Below are positions 1-8,035 of a DNA stretch of 29,552 bases, piece by piece. The stretch lies in the IMG/VR virus record IMGVR_UViG_3300047297_000053, positions 1 to 29,552 of that record; one strand, written 5' to 3'. The first letter of the stretch is position 1. Each line of letters opens with the position of its first letter. The notes beneath the pieces were generated by a model. That model did no database searches. It had not been told where the DNA came from and worked only from the letters and a program-made list of their open reading frames with translations. The DNA is from a virus. Position numbers and translations under genes: made by a program.

Positions 1-127
1 TGGGTAGATCAGCAATCATCGCTGCACCAGTAACGATTCGTTTCTCCTCGTCTTGGATGGCAAATTTACTCGCTGACAATTTGCGTTCAGTCCAACGGAA
101 CATCTCCTCACCACCCCACAACAAATA
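1..127. repeat. Terminal repeat, copy 1 (circular-assembly overlap)
   Basis: Bases 1-127 are identical to 29426-29552. Both copies lie inside the prohead protease gene, and joining them restores one continuous frame. An exact 127-base overlap is what a k=127 assembler leaves on a circular contig, so I read it as assembly overlap, not a physical terminal repeat. The genome is then a circle or circularly permuted molecule of about 29,425 bp. Confidence 0.93.
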
Positions 128-1222
128 TGAGATAGTTCCACAAGCGGTTTCATCGTCTGCGTTGTAGTATTCTTTTGCTCTTGATAGGTATGAATAGATT
201 CGTTGAACGGTTTCATCGCTGATTGGTTCACCTTGTGCTAATTGTTGACCTCTCACCTTGCCGACTTGAGTTGCACACTTGTTGCCGTTCTCCTCGTTCA
301 ATCGGATACCTCTTTCGGCATTTGCTTTCGCACCTTCAGGATAATCCGTATAACTTGCAAACCCGAATGCTTTGGGATGCTTGTTTGGAAGTAAGTCATA
401 ATCGGTATCATATTTCGGATTCTCAGGTCTGCCGTTCTTCAGCAAGTACAAGAATGCGTTAACTCTTGCATACGCCCATTGCTCTGCAGATTTGACCTTT
501 GGCGAATGGCTGGTGTTGAATGCCCCCAATCCTCGCTGAAATACCGACTTCAAAGCTCCGAGAGTTGCCTTGCCATTTTTGATGTTGGCTTCCCGGTCAT
601 TGAACTCATCAACTTTATTTTGCAATGTTTTCTCTTGCTCGGCAGTCACCTTTGCTCCACGCTTTCCACTTGCATCACCTTCTGCACTTCCTTCGCCTTT
701 TGGATTCTTGTTTGGTGTATCACTTTTTGGTGCTTTGTCAGATGGATTGATTCCACCTCTTTCACCAACTTCGGCAAATTCTTCCAAATATGATTTGATT
801 GTTGCGATGTGTTCACCCATATATTCAACATCGTGTTCCATACCAATCAACTCATCAATCTCTTTCATCAGGTCATTGAAGTCATCAAGCAAAACAAACG
901 CCTCTTCATAATCTCTCAAGGTTGCTTTGCCATTCATCTCAACATCGTGTTCAATCTTGAATATACTATCGGCAATTTGAGCAGCAGAACGAATCATCCC
1001 TTGCTCATCATCACCTACATTCATTTCGACCAGGTGTTTGAACATAGCATTTGCCGTTGGGCATTGGTCAAAGTGATCAGGTGTAAATCCGTAGATATGC
1101 AATTCATCGTGGAATGCAAGAAAGTCCTTTTGAATGGCTGCGTTTTCAACCAAAGAAACGAACTCGATTCCCGTTTCCTCATCCCACTCATTGATGTCTA
1201 ATTTGTAAACTGGTAACTTCAT
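1..1222 (-). CDS. XkdF-like prohead protease, N-terminal part (gene split by window ends)
   Basis: Read from ATG at 1222, this frame stays open to base 1 and continues at 29425 down to a stop at 29037, giving 536 residues. Residues 1-36 (MKLPVYKLDI..., then GIEFVSLVENAAI) are the usual start of XkdF-like (Peptidase_S78_2) prohead proteases of Bacteroidota phages. The protease proper resumes only near residue 385. Between them lie a helical acidic region (about 60-150), a charged low-complexity linker (155-200), a block with QRGLGAF and EQWAYARVNAFLYLL (about 222-285) resembling DUF5824, and a block with CATQVGKVRGQQLAQGEPIS and CGTISYLLWGG (about 285-380). The gene follows the tape-measure gene's neighbourhood in the same direction and precedes scaffold and capsid, which fits a capsid-maturation role. 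The functions of the extra blocks are unknown. Confidence 0.8.
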   Translation of the reverse strand, partial: MKLPVYKLDINEWDEETGIEFVSLVENAAIQKDFLAFHDELHIYGFTPDHFDQCPTANAMFKHLVEMNVGDDEQGMIRSAAQIADSIFKIEHDVEMNGKATLRDYEEAFVLLDDFNDLMKEIDELIGMEHDVEYMGEHIATIKSYLEEFAEVGERGGINPSDKAPKSDTPNKNPKGEGSAEGDASGKRGAKVTAEQEKTLQNKVDEFNDREANIKNGKATLGALKSVFQRGLGAFNTSHSPKVKSAEQWAYARVNAFLYLLKNGRPENPKYDTDYDLLPNKHPKAFGFASYTDYPEGAKANAERGIRLNEENGNKCATQVGKVRGQQLAQGEPISDETVQRIYSYLSRAKEYYNADDETACGTISYLLWGGEEMFRWTERKLSASKFAIQDEEKRIVTGAAMIADLP

Positions 1223-1237
1223 CTTTCTTAAATAGCA

Positions 1238-3070
1238 CTATTTGACAACGGATACTTTTCTCGTAGTATCCACACGATCAGTTGTTCTGCGGATGTCACC
1301 TTCAGTCACAAATACCTTTGTATCAAATCCGCTTACTGAAGGAAGTGATGAGCTGATGTTTGGTGCTGACATTTGTGGCATTCCTCCACCACCCATTTGT
1401 GATGGTGCTGATGCTGCCCCACCACCTTTGCCACTTTTCAAGATTGCTCTTGCTTTGTTTGCTGCTCCCAATACTGCTGCAATTTGTGATGCGTAGAATA
1501 TAGGGAATGCAAATGGTGCTGCTGGTCCGGTTGCCTTTGCTCCTTTTTGTGCGATGTCCAATGCGTTGATAAATCCAACACCCGTTCCAATTGCGATATC
1601 AACCAATGCTGCGGCTTTTGCTGCGTCACTACCTTCTTTGAACAATCCACCAAGTGCCAATACGGCATCCCTTGTTGCCTGAACCATTTCCGCTTTGGCA
1701 GTCATCAATGCTTCTTGATTGAGCAAAGCATCTTCAGTTGCCTTTTTGTCAATGTCGGCTTTTGCTTTGGCTTCTTCATCTGCAATCTTGATGGCTTCGG
1801 CTGAATTCTTTTTTGCAAGGTCAAGTTCTGCGGCATCAACTTCAGCAGTTGCAACAATTTCTAAATCCTTGTATTTTTTATTGATTAACGCCAACGCATC
1901 ATTGTTCCCTTTGGCTGCTTTTTGTTCTTCAATTTGTGCTTCTTTTAATGCAGCAAGTTTATTGCTATATTCCTTTTGAATCCTTTCTCCTTCATCATCA
2001 ATCATTGCCAATTCTTTTTGCCTTTCTGCTTCGTTTGCAGAAAGTCGTGCGGAATTGGTTTGATCAAGAATCCTTTGTTGTTCTGCTGCTGCATCTTTTT
2101 CCCTTTGAAGTCGTTCTTGGCGTTTCTTTTCGGTTTCCGCTTTTGCATCTGCATCAAGTTTGTCTTGTTTTGCTTTTGCAGCATTTGCAGCATCGGTTGT
2201 GATTTTGTCAATGTTCTTCTGATATTGCTTTTCTTGAAGTTCAAGTGCAGTATCTTTCACGGTTTCTTGCTGAATCCTTACATTGATTGCATCCTTATCT
2301 TTTTGTTTAGTAGCACGATTCAAGTCATCAAACAAAAGATTCATATCCTTGTTATGCTTTTCCCTTGTCGCTTTTGTTTCAGCGAGTAACCTGATGTTTG
2401 TCTCAAGTTCTGTTTCACCTAATTTTTGAATTTCACCAGCTAATCTTCTTTGCTCTTTGCTGACTTCTGCCAATGCTTTTGCTGCTTCCCCTCCAGCATC
2501 TTTCATTGCCAAAAATTTGTCAACCAAATAGCCAACCGCAATAATGATTGCACCAATACCCAATGTTGAAAGAACTGATTTGAACATTTGAGCTGATGTT
2601 GCACCGGCTTTGAATCCAGCAGCAATCATTTGACCCATCCCCGTGAATGCACCGCCTATGCTTTTTGCAATTGCAGTAAATTGTTGTTGAACTTTTCCTA
2701 ATCCCTCAAGACCTTGTGTCAATGCCATTGCCCCTTGCAATTTGATCATTGTCTTTTCAAAGTCCTTTGATTCAGTTCCAAACAAAGCCATTGCCCCTTG
2801 TGCTGCTTGGAATCCATTTGCAACGCCCATCACAACGGTGTTCAATCTCGCAAACTTATCAGGATTGACCGCTTTCACACGATCATTGAAATCCTCCATC
2901 CTATCCCTTGCACCGGCAAGTGCCTTTTCCGCTTTGACGGCTTCAGGTGAGAACTCTCCGAACTCCATCACCGCTTGTTGAGCTGCAATGGTCAGTTCCT
3001 TTATTTCGGACTTCATTGATTTGAAGTCAGGTTTTTTGACGGTTAAGTCAATCGTTGCGTTTAGTGCCAT
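1238..3070 (-). CDS. Tail tape measure protein
   Basis: A 610-residue protein rich in Ala, Lys, Glu and Gln. It has an N-terminal helical region (DFKSMKSEIKELTIAAQQAV), hydrophobic segments near residues 165-185 (LGIGAIIIAVGYLVDKFL) and near 490-545, a long coiled coil (about 200-450, with many EKKRQERLQ-type stretches), and a Gly/Ser/Met-rich tail. This architecture and size fit a tape measure protein, which sets tail length and occupies the tail tube lumen. At roughly 0.15 nm per residue, 610 residues would suggest a tail of about 90 nm, as an inference. Its ATG shares one base with the stop of the 950-residue tail gene (TAATG at 3070), so translation is probably coupled. Only 15 bp separate its stop from the protease start. 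Confidence 0.85.
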   Translation of the reverse strand: MALNATIDLTVKKPDFKSMKSEIKELTIAAQQAVMEFGEFSPEAVKAEKALAGARDRMEDFNDRVKAVNPDKFARLNTVVMGVANGFQAAQGAMALFGTESKDFEKTMIKLQGAMALTQGLEGLGKVQQQFTAIAKSIGGAFTGMGQMIAAGFKAGATSAQMFKSVLSTLGIGAIIIAVGYLVDKFLAMKDAGGEAAKALAEVSKEQRRLAGEIQKLGETELETNIRLLAETKATREKHNKDMNLLFDDLNRATKQKDKDAINVRIQQETVKDTALELQEKQYQKNIDKITTDAANAAKAKQDKLDADAKAETEKKRQERLQREKDAAAEQQRILDQTNSARLSANEAERQKELAMIDDEGERIQKEYSNKLAALKEAQIEEQKAAKGNNDALALINKKYKDLEIVATAEVDAAELDLAKKNSAEAIKIADEEAKAKADIDKKATEDALLNQEALMTAKAEMVQATRDAVLALGGLFKEGSDAAKAAALVDIAIGTGVGFINALDIAQKGAKATGPAAPFAFPIFYASQIAAVLGAANKARAILKSGKGGGAASAPSQMGGGGMPQMSAPNISSSLPSVSGFDTKVFVTEGDIRRTTDRVDTTRKVSVVK

Positions 3071-5922
3071 TAGTGTCCTTCTGCTATTATGTAAAATTGA
3101 ACGCCATCAGTAGTGATGACATCGTATGAATGTGCTGATGTTTGTGTGTGTGAATCGCTGCCATCAATTTGTGCAGCAGTTGCGGTGTCAATGGTAACTT
3201 GATGTCCGGCTAATGGCTTTTTAATTACCCAAGTTTTTCCACTTAGTCCAGTTGGATCAGGTAAGGTAATTGTAAAATTGCCCATTGTTGTACTTGCTAT
3301 TATCAACCAATCATTTTTGGTTGCCGAGTAATTTGCTGATACGGTTTGAACTGCTCCTCCACTCAAATAGTTTGGATACATCTCGTAATTGCCGATGTAG
3401 AGTGTATCAGGTTTGCTGACTTCAAAGTCCGTGCATACCAATGCAACACTTCCCTCAGCACCCATTGAATAACTTACTCTCCGTAATCCAAGACCTGAAT
3501 TGTTTGCACCATCCGAAGATTGCACAATATCGTAACCAGTAAATACACCGCCACCACCACCCGTGCTGCCACCGATATTCACTCCACGAATACCCGGTTT
3601 GATTGGATTGCTTCCACCTGGATAAATATCTCCGTATGTTTCCGTTTCTTGTCCTTGCCCCGTTCCAGCACCAATCTTCTTTGTTGTGATGATTGCCGGT
3701 GGGATAAATTGAGCAAGAAGGAATTCACATTCATACACTCCGTCTTCAACGGGATTGTAATCGGTCACCTTGTTCAATCTCCAATACTGACCTTCAAAGA
3801 AATACAAATTGTTGAATCGTAAATTCAACCAATCCAATGGGGTGATTCTAAAATAAGCTCGTACAATCTTCGAGTTCTTGTTGGTGATTTCCGTCAAGAA
3901 ACGATAATAGTAGTTTGTGACAAGGTTTGAGTTGCCGTACTTATAACCAGCACCAACACCAAGTTCTTTCGGCATACCAAATAGTATGTCAAAGGTCGGA
4001 TTTTCGATGTTGTCATAGTGGATTGTCAACGGCAGTTTTCGTTGCACTACATACGGGAAGTTTCCAACTCCGTAGAATGGTGCGTAGAATCTCCAAGATA
4101 CATTGTTCTGCGTTCCAGCATAGTACAAAATTCTCAAATCGCCATCCTTTTGAGCTTCGACATAACTCAAGACAAAGTTCTTTTGTCCGTTGTCGTAGTT
4201 CTTTATTTGGGTAGGTGAAAAAATGATGTCAATCTTCTTCTCCGTTTTTACGAAGTCATTGTCAATTTTGTATGTCCGTGATCCGTATGTGGATTGATAG
4301 TTCTCCTGATATTCTTTGTTCGATTCATCTGCTCCGTCTTTGTAACTAAACACATACGGGTTTGCATCAAGATCCCCCATCGGAATAATCTCAACGGGTT
4401 GTGAATAGTCAAGTTTCTTTGTCCAATCGACATTCACTCCATTGTAGAAATCATCACGGGGAACAATCCTCAGAACCTTTGGTTGGTCTTGACTTGGTTC
4501 AATGTACAAGTTGAACATCTTGACAAACGACATCAGCATCTCGCTTTGCTTGACTTCCGAGTTTAAGAATATAGAGAATTCAACCGTTTCGTTGTATGCA
4601 AAGTTGAAAGCGTTTTGGTTATTCTCCATAAACGATCCGATGCCCATAGTCAAACTGAATAAGGCGTTTGTCAAATTCTTGGCATTTGCTTGGTCATAAA
4701 TCTGAACCAATCTGATGTCAATTAAATCCCCCGTTGCAACGCTTGGCGATGTCAGGTAAATATATTCCGATGATGGCTGATTCGCTGCATCAATGTTGAT
4801 GGTTGCAGTTGACTTCAAAACTCCGTTGACATACAAGCCAAACAAAGCAAATATATCAGGCGTAACAACTGGAGCATAACCGGTAATCATAAACTGCATA
4901 CCAAATTCAATCAAGAAATTGTATGCTCCACCAATCGGTGCGGTGTATTGACCGGTTGTCGGATTGTAGTTTCCGCCATTGTCAAAGTTACCACCCGTTG
5001 AATCGTTGTTGAATATCAAGGTAGTTCCCAAATCTAAACTCTGACTTGTTGTTGCTCTTGATCCCCTGAACAATCGTTGTGTCAACAATGCCGAGTTTCC
5101 CGTCAATCCGTTTGGTGGCGGAATGATTAATCTTTTGAATCGGTCAGTATTAAAGAACGAATCGTTTGTGTACGAATACCCAGCATTTGTGAATATCTTA
5201 TCAACGATTGTCTTTGCATATAGACAAGGGGTGAACCACGCTGCTTCCCATTGTGTGATGTTTCTCAATCCTGAATATCCTCGGTCAATCATCGCATAAA
5301 CATACCCACTTCCATAGGCAAATGCTTGTGGACTTCCGTTTTTTACTATCTGCGTATCCCAAGAATCAATGATGTTTCCACTTGACAATGTGTGATTGTA
5401 TTCGGGGAATGACAATATGTTCAGTTTACGGTCTGCAATGGTCGTGAATAGATCAGCAGTTTGTCCGTGACAAGTTACTTCATAGGTGATGTGAGTTGAA
5501 TCGTCAACACGGATTTGTACCAATCTCAAGAATCCCCTCAATTGTTCAATGCCGTCAACATAGATGATACAATCCGCTTTCTTATTTGGATTGAAATCAG
5601 GTGCAAACTGCGTTGATCCCTGAATGGTTTGCTCTACCTCAAACAAGTGCGAGAAGATTATGTTGTTTGTCTTAGTACCAGGCAACTCAATTGTCTTTGT
5701 CCAATCGGATGACCTTGCATCAGGTTCTCGGATGTCTGCAATTGATCGGTTAATCAAGATACTCACATCATCAAAGGTTTCCAATTTCCCCGTAATGTAT
5801 TGACCACCGAAAGATGATTCCCAAACAACGGCAGAGTTCTCCCAAAGTTCAAGTGCGTTTTGCCATTCTACATTGTTGGTTTTTGCGATGCCAACGGGAA
5901 GAGCAACATAAATATCTATCAT
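3070..5922 (-). CDS. Large tail-tip/baseplate protein with fibre-like C-terminus
   Basis: 950 residues. The N-terminal two thirds is a structural tail protein (DDVSILINRSIADIREPDAR; KQSEMLMSFVKMFNLYIEPS near 480, of the type seen in hub or tip proteins). After a Gly-rich linker near residue 785 (GGSTGGGGGVFTG) the C-terminus contains a fibre-like repeat region, including SANYSATKNDWLIIASTT and TITLPDPTGLSGKTWVIKK. The latter is a common ending for phage tail fibre and receptor-binding proteins. It lies between a 379-residue tail protein and the tape measure, overlapping the former by 4 bp (ATGA). I infer a tail-tip or hub protein that carries a receptor-binding or adhesive end. The precise role (hub, Tal-like or side fibre) cannot be decided from sequence alone. 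Confidence 0.65.
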   Translation of the reverse strand: MIDIYVALPVGIAKTNNVEWQNALELWENSAVVWESSFGGQYITGKLETFDDVSILINRSIADIREPDARSSDWTKTIELPGTKTNNIIFSHLFEVEQTIQGSTQFAPDFNPNKKADCIIYVDGIEQLRGFLRLVQIRVDDSTHITYEVTCHGQTADLFTTIADRKLNILSFPEYNHTLSSGNIIDSWDTQIVKNGSPQAFAYGSGYVYAMIDRGYSGLRNITQWEAAWFTPCLYAKTIVDKIFTNAGYSYTNDSFFNTDRFKRLIIPPPNGLTGNSALLTQRLFRGSRATTSQSLDLGTTLIFNNDSTGGNFDNGGNYNPTTGQYTAPIGGAYNFLIEFGMQFMITGYAPVVTPDIFALFGLYVNGVLKSTATINIDAANQPSSEYIYLTSPSVATGDLIDIRLVQIYDQANAKNLTNALFSLTMGIGSFMENNQNAFNFAYNETVEFSIFLNSEVKQSEMLMSFVKMFNLYIEPSQDQPKVLRIVPRDDFYNGVNVDWTKKLDYSQPVEIIPMGDLDANPYVFSYKDGADESNKEYQENYQSTYGSRTYKIDNDFVKTEKKIDIIFSPTQIKNYDNGQKNFVLSYVEAQKDGDLRILYYAGTQNNVSWRFYAPFYGVGNFPYVVQRKLPLTIHYDNIENPTFDILFGMPKELGVGAGYKYGNSNLVTNYYYRFLTEITNKNSKIVRAYFRITPLDWLNLRFNNLYFFEGQYWRLNKVTDYNPVEDGVYECEFLLAQFIPPAIITTKKIGAGTGQGQETETYGDIYPGGSNPIKPGIRGVNIGGSTGGGGGVFTGYDIVQSSDGANNSGLGLRRVSYSMGAEGSVALVCTDFEVSKPDTLYIGNYEMYPNYLSGGAVQTVSANYSATKNDWLIIASTTMGNFTITLPDPTGLSGKTWVIKKPLAGHQVTIDTATAAQIDGSDSHTQTSAHSYDVITTDGVQFYIIAEGH

Positions 5923-7058
5923 AAACGTTGTGATTTGTCAGCGAATGACAAGGTGATGTCAAGCTCAAGATTGAACATCTTATCTTGCACACCCTTCTTT
6001 TGCTCGTATACTGCATTGTCTATGTTGACTGCATACAAAGTACCGTCATACATATAAACAACTGGAGATTCAATCAGATCACGCAACCAAGCGGATTCGG
6101 TGTCATCTATCCAGTTTGAATTCAACTTGATTTTCTGACTTGCTTTGGTATGGTAGTTTGTGCGAGTGCGAACGCTTGTTGAATAACCGTATGTTGCACC
6201 AAGTGTGTATGGGTTCTGCTGAAATTGTTTTCTCTCCACCTCAAATGTATCTCGTCTGACCATATTGAAACGGAAGGAATCAAATCCTCCAAGTCGGTTC
6301 ATAAAGAAGATATCCGTTGTTTCGTACTTGCTACACTCGTCTTTGATGTTTATGCGATATGTTTCTGACTTTGCAGTTCCCCCAAGTTTCAACACGACAT
6401 CAAAGAAGGTTGCACCACCGGGTATTGTCAATTGACTCCCAACGGGAATTCTCACGACCTTAGATGAAGGCAATGTGAATGTTTGGGTACTTGCATCGGA
6501 GTAGGTAATTACAACGCTTGTGGCATCTCCTTTCAAAGCATACAACCAATCCTTCTGAGTGCGATGGATGTATCTCGTTCTGACATTTGTCAAGAACTTT
6601 GCTGATGATGATGTGGCAAGATATTGAGCTTGTGCGTAAGTGACCAAATCAAACGGATTCAAGGCAGCGTTCCAAATCGTTCCAGTTGCGGAAGTCAAGT
6701 TCAAATACTCGGTGATTGTTCCCGTTGCTGATGGTGAATACTCATACCCAAACTCCACCTTGTAATCGCTGAATGAATCAACGCACCCGCTTGGAGATGT
6801 ATCCGTGAACGACCAATTGTTGCTCACATAACTCTCAAGGATGCGACCAATGTTGAACACCCCCTTGTTTGTACTTCCATAGTAAATCGGTGCTTTGAGT
6901 TTGGCAACAGTTGTTGCGGCAATCTTTACATCTGCAATGAACTTGAAATTGTCCTTTGTGTAGATACCACCTGATGATTCCGTGATGACAAAGTTGGTGT
7001 CATTGAATCCTGGATGGTATGAATCGGGTTGTTGGGTAATTGATAAAGCCACATACAA
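5919..7058 (-). CDS. Tail protein (distal-tail/baseplate-like)
   Basis: 379 residues if started at TTG 7058. An in-frame stop lies just upstream, so only TTG 7058 or GTG 7052 are early starts. A promoter-like box (7056-7063) covers the TTG, which favours GTG 7052 and an almost leaderless message. The protein is beta-rich (NFVITESSGGIYTKDNFKF near the start) and ends in WIDDTESAWLRDLIESPVVY and FNLELDITLSFADKSQRL, a pattern seen in phage distal-tail-like proteins that bind the end of the tube. I recognise no enzymatic motif. It is the first gene after the chaperones and is coupled (ATGA overlap) to the 950-residue tail gene. The role is inferred mainly from context. Confidence 0.55.
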   Translation of the reverse strand: MYVALSITQQPDSYHPGFNDTNFVITESSGGIYTKDNFKFIADVKIAATTVAKLKAPIYYGSTNKGVFNIGRILESYVSNNWSFTDTSPSGCVDSFSDYKVEFGYEYSPSATGTITEYLNLTSATGTIWNAALNPFDLVTYAQAQYLATSSSAKFLTNVRTRYIHRTQKDWLYALKGDATSVVITYSDASTQTFTLPSSKVVRIPVGSQLTIPGGATFFDVVLKLGGTAKSETYRINIKDECSKYETTDIFFMNRLGGFDSFRFNMVRRDTFEVERKQFQQNPYTLGATYGYSTSVRTRTNYHTKASQKIKLNSNWIDDTESAWLRDLIESPVVYMYDGTLYAVNIDNAVYEQKKGVQDKMFNLELDITLSFADKSQRL

Positions 7059-7087
7059 AAATAGCGTTGATGGTTATTCGTTCCAAA
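7056..7087 (-). promoter_or_regulatory. Promoter, Bacteroidota type (tail/head operon)
   Basis: On the minus strand: TTTG (7087-7084), 20 bp, TATTTTTG (7063-7056). This matches the Bacteroidota -33 TTTG and -7 TAnnTTTG consensus with the usual spacing. Transcription would begin near 7050, at the start of the tail gene, and run through tape measure, protease, scaffold and capsid to the terminator at 26958-26982. Confidence 0.6.
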
Positions 7088-7141
7088 TGCCCCCACTTTT
7101 ATTGGATTGCACCCATTTTGCAGAATCCATTGGTTAATTGC

Positions 7142-7168
7142 AATCTTCCCAATCTTCCCAATCTTCCC
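7142..7168. repeat. Three tandem copies of a 9-bp repeat
   Basis: AATCTTCCC (GGGAAGATT on the coding strand) occurs three times head to tail. It sits in the 172-bp gap between the chaperone stop (7231) and the tail promoter (7087). No stem-loop or T-tract accompanies it. It could be a protein-binding array or replication slippage; nothing in the sequence decides. Confidence 0.8.
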
Positions 7169-7230
7169 AATAATCCTATAAATTGGCAATTTTTAGGAAT
7201 TCTGCCGTAACATATAACCACCTAAATTTG

Positions 7231-7581
7231 TTACAACATCTCGTTGAGACAAGCAACAATGTACGGATTGAATCCTTTCCCGGCAGCATCCTCCAATCGT
7301 TTCTGCCGTTCCTTTGTCTTGGCTTTGTAGAACGCCATCGCATTGAGAAATTCTATCAACGGCATATCAAGAATGTAATCCCATTTGGTGCGATCACCTT
7401 TGACAATCTTGTCAACTATCTCAAGCCAAACTATTGGGCTTTGGTCAACTGCTCGGTCATATCCTTCATCTCCTCCTTCAAAGAGCAAAGGATATTTTTC
7501 AATAATTCGGGATAAACTTCCAAAAAAAAAAGAGCATAGGTGTACGGAAGTGGAACCGGCAACGCCATCATCAAACTGCAC
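7231..7581 (-). CDS. Tail assembly chaperone, frameshifted C-terminal part (gpT-like)
   Basis: This frame lies -1 relative to the 186-residue chaperone ORF and overlaps it by 151 bp. It has no convincing own start or ribosome-binding site; the ATG at 7581 lies within the upstream frame. A run of ten T (7531-7522 on the coding strand) joins the two: reading ...GCT CTT TTT TTT and slipping back one base continues as TTT GGA AGT. The fusion would keep 156 upstream residues and add 97 (GSLSRIIEKYPLLF... to the end), about 253 in all. Two-frame chaperones of this kind (lambda G/GT) bind the tape measure during tail assembly. Location just before the tail genes supports this. The sequence has no family motif I can name, so the call rests on architecture and position. 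Confidence 0.65.
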   Translation of the reverse strand: MQFDDGVAGSTSVHLCSFFFGSLSRIIEKYPLLFEGGDEGYDRAVDQSPIVWLEIVDKIVKGDRTKWDYILDMPLIEFLNAMAFYKAKTKERQKRLEDAAGKGFNPYIVACLNEML

Positions 7582-7991
7582 TTGTCTTCATAGTGTGCCT
7601 GAGCATCAACGACTTTCTTGTTCCTTCCAAAGAAGTCAACCTCCACCGATAGCAATGCAACAATCTTGTGAAGCGATTCAATCACATCTCCGTTAAATAC
7701 TTGCTGGAGTTCAATGAAGTGGTGACCACACATTTCGTTAGGCGTTTTGGCTAATCTGAAATAACGACCACGCAGTTTGAACATAAACTGAATCGGTGCT
7801 TTTGGTAGGTCATTGAGAAACGACAACTTTGCAAACTCGGTTGTGAGCTTGTCAAGAGTCATTGATTCAACCTCATCCATTGAAAGATTCAAAGCAATGG
7901 CAAGTATGTTCATCTGCCGTTCAAGGTCAGACATATCACGACAAGAGTGAATCTCTTGCAGTTGGTGGATGGTTATGTTTTTCCAATTCAT
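7431..7991 (-). CDS. Tail assembly chaperone, unshifted product (gpG-like)
   Basis: 186 residues starting MNWKNITIHQLQEI, helical, without catalytic motifs. Its codons 154-157 read CTT TTT TTT TTG over a T10 run, after which the -1 frame stays open to 7231 while this frame ends at 7431. That gives the short/long product pair typical of tail assembly chaperones. It lies between the large terminase (stop 8036, 44 bp upstream) and the tail genes. The N-terminal part (residues 1-100) looks like the conserved portion, with FKLRGRYFRLAK and CGHHFIELQQVF. The role is inferred from the frameshift pair and synteny. Confidence 0.65.
   Translation of the reverse strand: MNWKNITIHQLQEIHSCRDMSDLERQMNILAIALNLSMDEVESMTLDKLTTEFAKLSFLNDLPKAPIQFMFKLRGRYFRLAKTPNEMCGHHFIELQQVFNGDVIESLHKIVALLSVEVDFFGRNKKVVDAQAHYEDKCSLMMALPVPLPYTYALFFLEVYPELLKNILCSLKEEMKDMTEQLTKAQ
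7522..7531 (-). other. Slippery T10 run for -1 frameshift or polymerase slippage
   Basis: Ten consecutive T on the coding strand, framed CTC-T10-GG. In the zero frame this offers T TTT TTT, a heptamer on which both P- and A-site tRNAs re-pair after a -1 slip. A run this long could also work by transcriptional slippage (one extra U). Either gives the same 253-residue fusion. I did not identify a clear downstream pseudoknot. Confidence 0.65.
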
Positions 7992-8035
7992 AGCGTTTCA
8001 GTTTGTAACGGTTTGAGCAATGTGCATTTTTTACA

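Noticed and set aside
1-127. Possible physical direct terminal repeat
   Set aside because: It is exactly 127 bases, a common assembler k-mer, and lies inside a continuous gene. It is better explained as circular assembly overlap.
809-1201. Plus-strand 130-residue frame
   Set aside because: It lies wholly opposite the protease gene, has no domain or promoter, and has typical antisense composition.
1976-2389. Plus-strand Phe/Cys-rich 137-residue frame resembling a membrane protein
   Set aside because: It is the complement of the Lys/Glu-rich coiled coil of the tape measure, which always yields such a frame.
6926-7189. 87-residue frame containing GKIGKIGKI
   Set aside because: It overlaps the start of the tail gene in another frame, crosses the promoter and repeat, and has no family features. 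The repeat alone produces the pattern.
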